Below, piece after piece: positions 45,012 through 56,871 of a stretch of 64,000 nucleotides of DNA. The translations under genes were made by a program, and so were the position numbers. The stretch comes from Spinacia oleracea (taxonomy: Eukaryota > Streptophyta > Magnoliopsida > Caryophyllales > Amaranthaceae). Positions within the stretch are counted from its first letter, which is position 1. Each line of letters opens with the position of its first letter. The stretch spans positions 131,586,385 through 131,650,384 of the forward strand of contig NC_079487.1 in the NCBI RefSeq assembly GCF_020520425.1, in the 5' to 3' direction. The notes beneath the pieces were generated by a model. The model was given only the letters and a program-made list of their open reading frames with translations, had not been told where the DNA came from and made no database searches.

Positions 45012-48000
45012 TCAACTCATGGCCAAGAAACTTTGCAAGTTGTAAGGAGCAACGACATTAGGTCCACCTAACCAAAATTCACTCGCGAATTGCTCGTTAC
45101 CTCTATCGGTAGTATGTCCTGCATCAAACCACAAATAATCGGCAGGATTGCTACAAACTGTGAAGCTATTCCCTTTCTTCTGGCAACTAAATCCACCATT
45201 AAAAGGTCCACTTCCACAACATGCTATTTCACTTTCCTTGAACCCTGTCATGCATAATTAAGCCGAATATAATTAATTAATTAATTAAACAGATCTAAAT
45301 ACGCTTAATCATTGCATTGTATAAACGTACCATATCTACCACCGTTTAGGACACGAATGTGTAAGGAGGTGTGGAAGTCATATATGGTGTATTTGAACCC
45401 AGGAAGTCGGGTTTGCAATCTGTTAACTAGTGCAGAAAATGCAGCATTATACATCTTGGCTAGCTCAACTGGCTCCTCTACACAACTTCCTTGGTATTGT
45501 AGCATGAACTTCATTGATGGCATGCACCCAAGAGGTCCTATGTTTTGGAATGCAAACTTCCTTCCTCCTTGGTTGTATATTGTCTAAATTATCAACCATA
45601 TACTTCAATTAATTAACAAACACAATAGGTAATTAGTTTTTATTCATCTATTAGAGATTCTATTTCCAACTTAGTTTGTAGGGTTTAGGTTTTTTAATCT
45701 TACGGAAAACAGAGGCTCTGATACCATGTGAATGCAATAAAAAGGTTAACTTAAATAAAAAGATGAAGATTTAGGATATCTTACATAAATGTGGGAGGTA
45801 AGGTTACCAAGTATCTGATTCACGTAGTCTTTCTTCATATAGGGATTGAGAGGAAACCCTCCCCTATTCGTCTCGAAAAGGCTAAATAAGTCATTTCCTC
45901 CAATGTTAAACAAGTAGACTGCCTTGGATAACAACTTATTGGTCTCTAATTCTCCAATTCGGTTTCTTAATTTCCATGCCATCTCGACAAAATAGTCCAT
46001 TTGCCTCGCCAAATTTATCTGTCAGGCAAAACAAGTGAAAACAGATAAAATGAGAAATAAATTATGAACATAAAAATTCATGTCAAATTTTAGTTGTTAA
46101 AGAAATAAAGAATGGTGCTTAATGTTAAAATTATTTAAATTTCTATTTTGTGAGGGAACGCCTAAGGTATTTGAACTTTTTTATGTCCCCTTGTAAAATG
46201 CTTATTATACTCTACAATCTATACTAATGCGTCAAATTTGTTTAATGAAAAATAAAATTAATATTATATATTTCTAGAAAAAGATCATTACAAACAAAAA
46301 AATATACTAATTTTTTGTTTTCATTTTTCTACGTAACCATATACTATTATGATCTTTGTTTCCTACAATTATAATTTCCAAGTAAAATATCACACATGTA
46401 TCGCGTGAATAAACACTAATAAAAGCTCAAAAAGAACTTTTTAAAATAAAAAAATAATTAAAAAAAATTGTGTCTTAAGTACACCACATGATACACTTGG
46501 TGGCTTTAACACTAAAATGTATCTTGTTTGCTTTACGTTAAAATTTCCAGTTCTACACATGTGATTCATTGTCTTGTGTTAATGACATACAGAAGGCAGA
46601 GTGATATGAATTTCATACGAGTAATTACATCATATTCTTTTAAAGATAATTGCAATCCACATTAAAGTATGGTTTGCGGAGTAAATAGCAAACCGCATTA
46701 CTTAATACTTTCTCGGTTCCGCAATAGATGTATCGTTTCTCTTTTGGACACTATTCAATAACTAACTTTGACAATTATTATTTCACATTATATAAAAACA
46801 AACATAGTCAAGTGAGATCTTGTTAAACTAGTTGTTGGACCGCGCGCTAACGCGTGCAGTCCCGTATTGAAATTAGTCCGCAAATTAAATTAGAAAAGGA
46901 GAAAGTGAAACAAAGAAAAGAAATTGGGAAAATATGTAATTAACAAGACTTGAACCTGTGTTGTTTGAACAAGCAACATAGAGCATGTATGGAAAGGAGT
47001 GAAAAAAAAAAATCTTAGTAATAGTGAATTTCACTATTTTGTGACTCACAAGTCATAACATTATTCTTAAGCATAGTACTCCAATTGTTAGTATTTTAAA
47101 GGTTTGGGATTCGTACCAATGTGAAGATTCCAAATATCAATTTTTTATAATTTTTATTAACACGTAATTAGAGATATTAATGTCCAAAAAGCATATTATG
47201 ATACCTGAAAAAAAGAAATGATACATCTATTGCGATGCGAAGGAAGTACTTACGATTTGGTTTAAAAAAGTTCCAAACGCACCTAAACTACAAATCATGG
47301 CTTGGTCAAAATTCCAAACCGTACTTCCAAACTGCAACAATACGGTTTGATTTGCGGTTTAACAATTGTCTAGACCGCATTATGAACAATCCTAACTGAT
47401 TGACTAGCAAAGGCCCATTATATATTTGGGCTAATATTGGTTGATTTATCAATTTGAAGCCCGCCAACCCTAACTAAGGTTAACAACATAATATTCACTC
47501 TTTCTAGCATAATTTAATCAACCTGTAATGAATTGAAGTCATTAGAATCATCTTTTATATTCAATCACATTATTACTTACCACCAAGTATAATTTAATCA
47601 ACATGTATTAAACCGACGTAATCAATAGTCAAATTTGGCTTAATAAGTTAATATGGTGTTTTATGAAATGAAATGGAGGAAAATATCAACTTTTTTTTTT
47701 AATTATTATTTTCGTTTGAATAATATGATCACTTTTAAAACAAATATTTCACGATTTAGATGCTAAAAATAGGATTTATACAAGCAAAATGATGTAGAAA
47801 AAGTATATTTACTTATTTAGCATATAGTAGTATAATAAAAAGAAAGAAATACCGTTCCAGGACGAGTTTCAACGAGCACACAAGCACTTGCAGAAGCAAA
47901 ATTGATTCCCTGAGTATAGTCATTAAGCCCTGGTAGCAAATATGGCCTCAAAAACGGCAAACCCGCATATTGAGCTGCCAAAAACAATTACTCATATTAA

Positions 48001-48742
48001 TGATAGATTAACTAAGGCAAATTTGTCAAAAACTACCTTATAAATTTGATTATTTGTGAAAAACTACCTTATAAAAAAAATGTTGTAATTAACTACCTTA
48101 TAAAATAATTATGTTTTAAGATACTACCTTTTTCCGAATTTTGAACGTTGAATCATAATTTCGGGATTGACTTTATCATATGTATCTCATGAGTTATTTA
48201 ATTACTCATTTTCCATGACATGCCACATGAGATGCACCTAGTAAAATCGACCCCGAAATGTGTAATCGATGCTTATAATCCGACGAAAGGTAGTATCCTG
48301 CAACGTAAATTTTTTATAAGGTAGTTAATTACAACATTTTTTTTATAAGGTAGTTTTTCGCAAAAATCCAAATTTATAAGGTAGTTTTTTACAAATTTGC
48401 CATTAACTAATTAACCAAACCATAAATTATCGAATATTCGAGTTTTGTTGATGTCGGTCCAACACATATCATATATGAAGCAAGAATACCTAAGAAATCC
48501 GGGATGACACGACCATCAGTATACCTTCCGGCGGGCCTCTTGAAGTAATTCTCGCCGTACGGCCAAAACTCAGCCCCAGCTCCCTCCACACCGTTGTATA
48601 AAGTCATACCGCCGTCGTAGAGCGAATCGCCGAAGACGAAGAGGAGATTCTTGTCTTGTGCATTGGAGGTGGTCGGAGAAATAAAGAGTATAGTTGCACA
48701 TATTGCCAATATCGCCAATATGTTCGTTGTTGTTCTTGCCAT
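45012..48742 (-). CDS. GDSL (SGNH) esterase/lipase, five exons, 364 aa
   Basis: This is a paralogue of the genes at 21890 and 50485. Minus-strand exons: 48742-48490, 47974-47853, 46018-45785, 45583-45331, 45244-45012. All junctions are GT-AG and the joined frame is open for 364 codons. A signal peptide (MARTTTNILAILAICATILF, cleavage near SNA) predicts secretion. Block I is VFGDSLYDGG, block II INFASASACVLVE, block III FNIGGNDLF, then LGPLGCMPS, and block V FDAGHTTDRGN with the catalytic Asp and His. Compared with the first gene, block II has Ser where that copy has Gly, and the Pro after the catalytic His is Thr. Intron 1 contains a Mutator-like MITE (48016-48401). Intron 2 (about 1.8 kb) contains a MITE with a Helitron inside. 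It is probably functional; the substrate is unknown. Confidence 0.91.
46708..47247 (+). mobile_element. Stowaway-like MITE (family D) in a GDSL intron, split by a Helitron
   Basis: The ends ctttctcggttccgcaatag and ctattgcgatgcgaaggaag pair as inverted repeats with TA at 46706-46707 and 47248-47249. Without 46828-47109 it lines up with the copy at 30154-30411. Confidence 0.82.
46828..47109 (-). mobile_element. 282-bp mini-Helitron inside a MITE, empty site present
   Basis: On the minus strand it begins TCCCAAACCTTTAAAATACT (from 47109) and ends ...ggtccaacaaCTAG (46828), preceded by an imperfect GC-rich hairpin (46837-46862). It interrupts the family D MITE exactly between gatcttgttaaa and ttcgtacc. 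The copy at 30154 reads straight through as gatcttgttaaattcgta. There is insertion between A and T and no duplication, as expected for a Helitron. Confidence 0.88.
48016..48401. mobile_element. Mutator-like MITE in intron 1 of the second GDSL gene
   Basis: The 9-bp duplication attaactaa lies at 48007-48015 and 48402-48410. The terminal inverted repeats are at least 33 bases with about one mismatch (ggcaaatttgtcaaaaacta ... taaggtagttttttacaaat), and the accttata motif recurs in both orientations further in. Long ends plus a 9-bp duplication fit the Mutator superfamily. Confidence 0.9.
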
Positions 48743-49760
48743 ATATGGAGAAAGACACCAATTGTTACTTAAATTGTTTTTTTTTTTTGTTTGGGGGGTG
48801 AAGTAGTGTCAAAAGGGAGAAACATAGATTAAAGGATCGGAGAGCACGTTAATATTAATGAGGACGTGGGATGCATATTGGCATATTGCTTGCTTGTGTG
48901 GAATTAATGATTTTCAACAAAATATAATAAAATTGAAGTATAATAAATGATTGGGGATTATATATCACGATTAATGTTAATAATAACTTAATATTATGTA
49001 GTCTAAACTTATCCTTTAGGTTCATCATAATGGTTTCATTTGGCCAATTCAATTAATCATGAATTTGATTAAAATATTCATGAATTTAATTACGACTTTA
49101 TACACATATACAGTTATACTGGTACGGTTTTTTTGTTTCCCCGATTTTAGACAACTAAATGCAAAAATATGAAAACTACATAAATAGTTTTTTATTTTTG
49201 GTTGTCAGTGTTCAAAATCAATATGTTTGATATATGTATAACTATTATTTATTCTTGATTAAATCTAAATCATAAAACTTTCAAAATCAAAATACTAAAA
49301 ACTGAAAATGGGCAGTGATAATTTAACGAACTAGTAATAGCTTTTTGCAGAGATGATTCAGTTAAATCAAATTAATGTTAGATCGAGTAATTCTTTTATT
49401 TTATTTTTTAAAAGAAAGTTCAATGTTATGGAGTAACCAAAGTCAAAATAAACAAGATGATTAAATTTTGCAACTATCTTATTCATGGCTGTATTTTAAT
49501 TTATACATACTTCCATTAAGTTATTATCAGAAATATGTCGGCTTAAGTCAATAGTTTGTTTAAACTTTCAAGCTTTAAATATTGTAAGAGAACAAAGTGG
49601 TAGAGGTATTGTATAAATTACAACCAATTTCATATGGCCTGGTTGTCTGATACCCATCATCCATGTGCAAAATCAAGCTTAATTTGACTCTTTCTAGCTA
49701 GTACTTTCTCTAATCAAATATTTGCTGGTTCTCATATGAGATTTCGGCCTATTGTTTATT
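48743..49760. other. Intergenic, upstream of the second GDSL gene; no gene recognised
   Basis: It should contain the promoter of the minus-strand gene starting at 48742. No clear TATA box could be chosen. Confidence 0.5.
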
Positions 49761-49761
49761 A

Positions 49762-50051
49762 CTCTCTTCTCTTCGTCACGGAATACTCGTATCGGTTTGA
49801 CTTTTTACACTATACTCATAATTTACTTTGACTCTATTTTATTTTTAGTATATGAAAACAAATATTAGTATATAATATATTGTTGGCTTCATTTTAATAT
49901 ATATTTTCAAAATACTAATCATTTATAAGTGTTTATAATATGTAGTTCAAGATATCCCTAAAAAAAATATAGTTCAAGATATTGGTGGTCAATGTATACA
50001 TTGACAAGTGTGTCCAGTCAAAACGGTGCGAGTATTCCGGGTCGGAGGGAG
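49762..50051. mobile_element. Stowaway-like MITE (family C), uninterrupted copy
   Basis: The left end ctctcttctcttcgtcacgg and right end ttccgggtcggagggag have TA on both sides. It serves as the empty-site reference for the gypsy insertion (the point corresponds to ttttagtatatgaaaac, about 49846-49862). It contains a small internal duplication near 49945-49985. Confidence 0.78.
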
Positions 50052-50053
50052 TA

Positions 50054-50484
50054 CTGAAGATCTACATGTATTCTATTTCATTTCCTCCATCTATGTTGGC
50101 CTGATCTATGCCTGCTAAAACCTTTTCATTTAGCTCAAACTAATAAGTCATATTATACAATTCACTAACACACAGAAAAAGTAATTTTCCAATAAAAAAT
50201 AATTTTTGTCCGAAAATATTATACTAGTTCTGTAACGCTCCTATTTAACACGACATAATAATGAATAATGACACAATTTAACATGCCCTTTACAATTGTT
50301 GGACTATTCTCATACTTACCCTCAAATCAACCTAAAACCACTACTACTCCGAGCAATGTGACTTCTTTTTTTGGCACATGCTAAAAGTAGTACCTTGTGT
50401 GACGTACTATTATTGTCAAATAGAGGGAGTATCACTAAAAGGTTTTATCCATTGTTACAAGCTGTTTGAGTAGCTAGCTTTGAT
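50054..50484. other. Intergenic and 3' flank of the third GDSL gene
   Basis: The stretch 50270-50440 resembles 44810-44975 downstream of the second GDSL gene, including a shared agagggagtat near its end. It probably marks the limit of the gene duplication. Confidence 0.55.
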
Positions 50485-52972
50485 TCAAGTCATGGACAAT
50501 AAAGTATGCAAGTTGTAAGGAGCTACAACGTTGGATCCTCCCGACCAAATTTCAATCGCGAATTGCTCGTTAGCTCTCTCGGTAGGATGCCCTGCATCAA
50601 ACCACAGATAATCGTTTGGATTGCTACAAACAGTGAAACTATGTTCTAGTTTCTGGCAAGTGAAGTCACCATTGAAAGGTCCACTTCCACAACAAGCTGT
50701 TCTACTTTCCTTGAAACCTGTCATGTATAATTGACATGAAAAATGTAATTAGTTACTAGTAGATCCAAATATGCTTAACTTATTTAGTGTGTGTGAAAAT
50801 GTCTGAAAAAGAACTTATTTTTGCATAATTTATATTATCTCAACTTATTTTGTGTGAAATAAGTCAAAATAAGTCGAACAGAACAGAACAGAACAGAGCC
50901 TTAGGATGTACGTACGCGAAAACATAAACATAAACGTACCAAATCTGTGAGCATTTATGACACGGAGTTGTACGCCGGTGTAGAAATCATATATTGAGTA
51001 CTTGAACCCTGGTAGTCGGGTTTGCAATCGTTTAGCTAGTGCAGAAAATGCAGTGTTGTGCATCCTGGCTAGCTCGTGTAGATCCTCTACACAGCTTGGT
51101 TCAGATCGTAGCATGCAAAGGACCTTCATTGAAGGGAAGTACCCTAGAGGACCAATGTTTGGGAATACGAACTTCCTTCCCCCTTTGTTGTACAGTGTCT
51201 ATTTTATCCATCAAAGCATACACATATACAATCATTTGTTAGTTTATTGATTCAACTAGAGATACCGATAAGTCTTCTATCAAATCGTCTGACACTTACT
51301 AGACCATGCGAAATAGTACACTAATTATCATATTGTGTTTCACAAGAATTTGTGTATAATTTTATGTACTCGTATTAATTAATTAATAAGAAAGATAGGA
51401 ATGTAAAGGAGGGATATGATTGGGATTTAGGAGTTCTTACATAAATGTGGGTGGTGAGTTCACCAAGTATCTCATTTATGTAGTCCTTTTTCATACGAAG
51501 TGAGAGAGGAAGCGGAGGAAGCCGTCTTGTGCCTGACGTAATGGGGTCGAAAAGGCTAAAATAGTCATTTCCTCCAATGTCAATCAAGTATACTGCTTTG
51601 GATAGTAGCTTATTGGCCTCTAACTTTCCAACTTGCTGCTTCAGTTTTCGCACCATTTGGACAAAGTAATACATCTGCAATGCCAAATTTATCTGGCAGA
51701 AGAAAGCGGTATTGTATTAGCATAAGAATACAAACATAACCGACACCTAGAGTTCCTACTAATCTACATATTGAAGAACCACAAGTTATAATTAAGCTAC
51801 TTGTAGAATTGTTGAGAGCCATCTGATTTGACGGCATATTGAAGCTGTTAAACTATAGAGAAATAATATTGATTGACGATAATATAACTGAATTGCTTAA
51901 TCATAACTTGGTTACATAATTGGTTACATAATCATAACTTGGTTACATAACTCTATTAGGTTTAGGACTCTATTAGATTCCTAAACTAACACAACTCTAA
52001 TTTCCTAGAACCCTAGATATACCATAACTCTAACAGAAGCTACTGGAGTACTGGAAGTGGAAGCATCTTCATTTCAACAAATTTGTCCAACATTTTGCCA
52101 TTGTCTTGTTCAGTTGATCATCAACAATCCCTTCATTGTTCTGTTGACAACCAAGTCTCCCACCCTTATTTCAATTGCAGAATCCCAATTCGGTAAACTA
52201 AACAATAATGCAATTGTCCAATTCCTAGCAAGTTATACTTCCTATGAGTTTTCATGTCCACCAAAAAATACCTACATCCTAATTTTCTATTGTTAATCCC
52301 AACTTCTCAAGGCCTAAAACATCAATTGAAACAAGTCTCAAACTCTCCTGACCATTTGTCATATTCCAAGAGTAATCAATCAACATATCAAAAATTGAAC
52401 CACAGAGATTATCATTTATCAATTCAAATCCACTCACCTTCTGAATAATAATCCCACGATTGGAATGCAAAAATAGGATCTAATTTACATAACTAACCCA
52501 AAAAATGAACATAAAAAGTAAGTATTACCTTGCCGGGACGAGTTTCAACAAGCACACAAGCACTTGCAGCAGCAAAATTGATTCCTTGGGAATAATTCTT
52601 AGGCCCTGGTTGCAAATATGTCCTCAAATGTGGCCAACCTGCAAATTGAGCTGCCAAAAAAAAAAAAAAAAAACATATAAGATGTAGTTTTGAAGAGTCA
52701 AATATAATTTTGCAGAAGTGATGATCGAACGCAATTTTACCTAAGAAATCCGGGATTACACGACCATCACAATACCTGCCAGAAGGCTTATTGAAGTAAG
52801 TCTGACCGTAAGGCCAAAACTCAGCACCATCTCCGTCGACGCCGGTGTACAAAGTCATACCGGCGTCGAAAAGAGAATCGCCGAATACATAAAGGGGAGG
52901 TTTATCTTTGGCATAGGAGGTGGTAAGAGAGACAAAGACTAGTGTTGCGTACAGCAACAATGCGGTTGCCAT
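50485..52972 (-). CDS. GDSL (SGNH) esterase/lipase, five exons, 365 aa
   Basis: This is the third tandem paralogue. The true start is ATG at 52972 (an in-frame TTG lies four codons upstream), followed by a hydrophobic signal peptide. Minus-strand exons: 52972-52741, 52650-52529, 51692-51441, 51198-50940, 50717-50485; all introns are GT-AG and the frame is open for 365 codons. Block I is VFGDSLFDAG, block II INFAAASACVLVE, block III IDIGGNDYF, and block V FDAGHPTERAN (Asp and His). Exon 3 is 18 bases longer than in both paralogues (252 against 234), in a Pro/Leu/Arg-rich segment (RRLPPLPLSLRM). The usual GPLGCMPS motif reads GPLGYFPS. It is probably a secreted esterase; these local changes may alter substrate fit. 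Confidence 0.91.
50780..50910. repeat. Degenerate repeat in intron 4 of the third GDSL gene
   Basis: Repeated aacttatt and aaataagtc motifs end in gaacagaacagaacagagcc. It belongs to the same unclassified family as segments near 27000-27215 and 43501-43660. Confidence 0.5.
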
Positions 52973-53577
52973 GAAGAAAGTCAAAGTTGGTAAGTTTGTG
53001 CATCTATTTGTTTTATTTCTTGGCGGCTGTACTCTGTAATTGGTAAGGTCAAGTACTCCGTATTGTAGTACACCAAATTGAGGAACATATTGAGGTGCAC
53101 GTTTTTGTTTTGTTAGGACGTGGGAATGTGAGGTGACTCGGTGAGGTGCAACTTGGGCGCGATGGCGCAGGCCGGGTCACCGGAAAGTTGTAAAAGAAGT
53201 GTTTGTAATTCTAAAGAGTTAAAGACATGTGTGAATCTTTGAGGATGTCAGATGATCGAATCTGGTTAGCTGTCTTTTTAACTAATGGGAAATGGGAATA
53301 TGTTTGTCAGTGGGCAACTGCCAACTGGGCAATGGCCTTGCACATGTTTCACGGACCCATAGCCGCTTTGGGTAGGAATATCCTTAGCGGGGTTAAAAAT
53401 CGTCTTTTCGTAACAATAGTCATTAGTAAGTGTATTTTAGTATTTTTACGATATTATGGTACTAACATTTGTAAATTAAAATCAATATCATTAAGCAGGA
53501 GTGTAATGATACTTTATTTGATACTTCTAATGATACAAAGAATGTAGTACGGAGTATCTTTTATGGTATAATGGCCG
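52973..53577. other. Intergenic, upstream of the third GDSL gene; no gene recognised
   Basis: It should hold the promoter of the gene starting at 52972. A somewhat GC-richer segment at 53140-53400 has an open frame without a recognised domain. Confidence 0.5.
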
Positions 53578-53582
53578 GTACT

Positions 53583-54008
53583 TATTGGAGAACACAACAA
53601 TAACAGCAATGGGATTGATGTTGATCACAACAAACTCACAACTGAAGCTCCTACTAAATCTACTGAAGTCTCCAACAAACACAGAAGCAAGTTGCTGTGT
53701 GCTTTGTTAGTTCAGTTGTTCAGATTAGTTGATACACAGATTGATGACATGACGTTGGCTTACACAGATTGCTGACATGTAATGATTAGTTGTAAGTTGT
53801 TAGATGTGTTAGTTAAGTTGTTAGCTGTGTTAGTTGAGCAAAGTTAGTTGTAACTAACTTCTTCTTTCATCTGATCAGTTGTGAGATGTAGTGCATAGCT
53901 TAACTATAAATACTAGCCTACTTCTCTTCTCTGTAATACAGTTTTTACAATCAATAAAAACTTCTCCCTCTCTTCTCTCAAATAAAGTTCTGTCTATGAA
54001 CTTCTTTA
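53583..54008 (+). repeat. 5' LTR of the copia element
   Basis: It begins tattggagaacacaacaata and ends tctatgaacttcttta, with a TATA-like ctataaata at about 53904-53912. It differs from the 3' LTR at five positions, four of them transitions. Confidence 0.93.
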
Positions 54009-54020
54009 TGGTATCAGAGC
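54009..54020 (+). other. Primer-binding site for initiator tRNA-Met (copia)
   Basis: TGGTATCAGAGC directly follows the 5' LTR. Confidence 0.93.
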
Positions 54021-54181
54021 AGGCAATGATCCTGCCATAATAATCCGCAAAATTCCAAAACAAAATACAAAACAAAAGAAGCTACAAAATTCAGATTGAT
54101 CAAAATCAAATTCCAAGAAATCTGAATCTTTTCCCACTTCCAATTTTTTTATCAAAGCTAAGTCAAGCAAAATTCAGAACA

Positions 54182-55642
54182 ATGACAGACATTCCTCCTA
54201 TACAAGATCCCAACAGTGTGTATTTCATACATACATCAGAGAATCCATATGCAGCAGTAGTATCAGACAAGTTTGATGGAGAAGGGTATGCTGAATGGAA
54301 GAGAGGAATTCTTCTTGCTTTTGCAGTCAAGAATAAAGTGAGGTTTATTGATGGTTCTTTGCCCAAACCAGCTCTCAATCATGCTGATTTTCAAGCCTGG
54401 GATAGATGCAACAGCATGGTTATGTCATACTTGTTGAGGTCCTTGAGTCCAAAAATTGCAAAAAGTGTAGTGTATTTGTCCACTGCAAGAGAAATTTGGA
54501 AAGATTTAGAGGAACGTTTTTCAGTGACTTCTGACCCACAGTTCTATGGATTGCAACAGAATCTAAGTGAAATTTCACAAGGTGAAGATAGTGTAACTGA
54601 CTTCTTTACTAAGCTCAAGATGATATGGGATGAACTCAGCAGTGCAAAAGCTGTGCCAGTTTGTTTTTGTACTGGGTGTTCTTGTAATGTTAGCCAGAAA
54701 TTTCTGCAAGAAAAGGAAGAAGAAAGGCTGGTCCAGTTGCTAATGAAATTACACAAGAAACATGCACAAGTTCGAACCAATATTCTGATGATGAATCCCT
54801 TGCCTAGTATTACAACTGCATACAGATTGCTCATTCAAGATGAGAAGCAACAACAAATGTCAGAAGATCAAGAAATTAAGCCAATGGCATTTGCAATTTC
54901 TGATGACAGGAGGGGTAACTATAATAAGTTTCAGCCTAAAGTCTTACAAGGGCCTGAAAATCACAAGTTTGCAGTACAAAGCAAAAGGAATTCTTATTTC
55001 TGTAATCACTGCAATATGGCTGGACATTCCATGGAAAGGTGTTGGAAGCTACATGGTTATCCACCAACTCACCATAAGGCAAAGAGATTTGCAGGAGTAA
55101 TGCAGACTGATGATGTGCAAACTGATGAGAATATCACACATATTTCAGAAGAACAGTATCACCAATTCTTGAGTTTAATCAACAATACAGACAAGCCAAC
55201 AGACAGCAAAGTGAATATGGCAGGTACTTGTCTAATTACTTCTTTTAATTCAAGATGGATCATTGATAGTGGAGCCACGGATCATATTTGCTCCAACTTA
55301 GATTTGTTTCACAAGTATTCTTTGGTTGATGAGGGTTCTAAGTCTATCACAGTAGCTGATGGTAAGAAAGTTCAGGTTACTCATATTGGTGATGTTAGAA
55401 TTGGTAAAGATATTATCCTTCAGAATGTGCTTCATGTTCCTAGCTGTCAGTTTAATCTGATATCCACTCACAAACTGTGCAAAGATTTATCATGCAATAT
55501 TATATTTTCTCATGACAATTGTATGATTCAGGGGCTTTCCAAGACAACTACAGTGGTTCTTGGTAAAATAGAGTCTGGATTATATGCTGTGATTGAAGAA
55601 AGCATGGAGAATAAGAGAGAGGAGATAAAGGCTGTCCAATAG
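54182..55642 (+). pseudogene. Copia gag and protease segment, ends in a frameshift
   Basis: The ATG at 54182 opens gag (FDGEGYAEWKRGILLAFAVK; DLEERFSV; LKMIWDEL), with a CCHC zinc knuckle CNHCNMAGHSMERC near residue 275 and WKLHGYPP after it. The aspartic protease core WIIDSGATDHICS is near residue 360. The frame ends at TAG 55640-55642, whereas in intact copia elements it would run into integrase. The integrase frame is +2 relative to this one, so a small indel between about 55609 and 55639 separates them. Confidence 0.88.
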
Positions 55643-56871
55643 TTTTGGCTACAGTGAGTGATGAAATCAAGTTGTGGCATCTCAGATTGGGTCACTTGCC
55701 CTTTGATAAACTACACTTAGTGAATAAAGATTTGCCTCCAGTAGGAAGAAATTGTGACAGTTTTTGTCAGATTTGTCCAAAAGCCAAACAATGTAGACAA
55801 TCTTTTCCAATTAGTCAGACTAAGACATTTCAGTGTTTTGAGTTAGTTCGTATTGATGTTTGGGGACCATATAGAGTTCCAACTCATGATCATTGTACTT
55901 ATTTCCTCACAATTGTAGATGACTATTCCAGAAATACATGGACTTTTTTGATGAAACACAAAACTGATTCAGTTGATATTTTGTCTAGATTCTTGGTCTA
56001 CATTCATACTCAGTTTGGTTTAAAGGCTAAATGTTTTAGAACAGATAATGCCAAAGAGCTTTGTGAAGGCAAGATGTTACAATTGTTACAGTCTCATGGG
56101 ATTAGGCATCAGAAAAGATGCACAGATACACCACAACAAAATGGAGTTGTGGAAAGAAAACATAGACATCTCTTAGAAACAGCAAGAGCTCTATTTTTTC
56201 AGTCTAGACTCCCACTGAGGTTTTGGGGTGAATGCTTGTTGACAGCAACTCATCTCATCAATAGAATGCCACTGAGTAGTATTGATTTTGACATTCCTTA
56301 TGAAAGATTGCACAAAACCACTGTGAATCTGGAACACCTTAAGGTGTATGGCTGTCTAGGTTATGTCTCAACTATCAAAGCAAATAGGTCCAAGTTTCAT
56401 CCTAGATCTGTACCCTGTGTTCTAGTTGGTTATCCCCCTGATCAGAAAGGATACAAAATGCTAAATCTAGAAACCAAGCAGATTATTATTTCCAGAGATG
56501 TTGTTTTTCATGAGAAACACTTACCATTTCATATTTCTGCCAATCAACATACAAAATCTAGCCCTATTTTTCTTCCTACCTATACACCTTTTGATCTAAA
56601 CACTGACTTTGATATGCCTGATGTTTTTCAGCTATCATCAGAACAAACACCAGAACAGATCATCATTCATAATCCACCACCAAATACTTCTTCCTCACAA
56701 ACACCAGATACTGAAACTATACACACAGAAAACACAAACACAGAACCTACAAACACTAATCCTTCCCTTGAATCTACAGCTGATCAACCACATCTTCCTT
56801 TGCCCAATCACCAAACTAGACTGCAAGAACACACAAAACTCCAGCTTGGATGGATGATTACATTTGTCTGA
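55609..56871 (+). pseudogene. Copia integrase segment, frameshifted at both ends
   Basis: It begins with the GAG-pre-integrase zinc region (LWHLRLGHLPFDKL ... CQICPKAKQ) and continues with the integrase core: LVRIDVWGPY (first Asp), FRTDNAKEL (second Asp) and TPQQNGVVERKHRHLLETAR (Glu). All three catalytic acids are present. A Pro/Thr-rich linker follows, and the frame ends at 56871 about 20 bases after the reverse-transcriptase frame becomes open. A second indel therefore lies at about 56820-56870. Confidence 0.87.

Noticed and set aside
53227..53547. 106-codon open frame upstream of the copia element
   Set aside because: No recognised domain, no promoter or splice context, and unremarkable composition.
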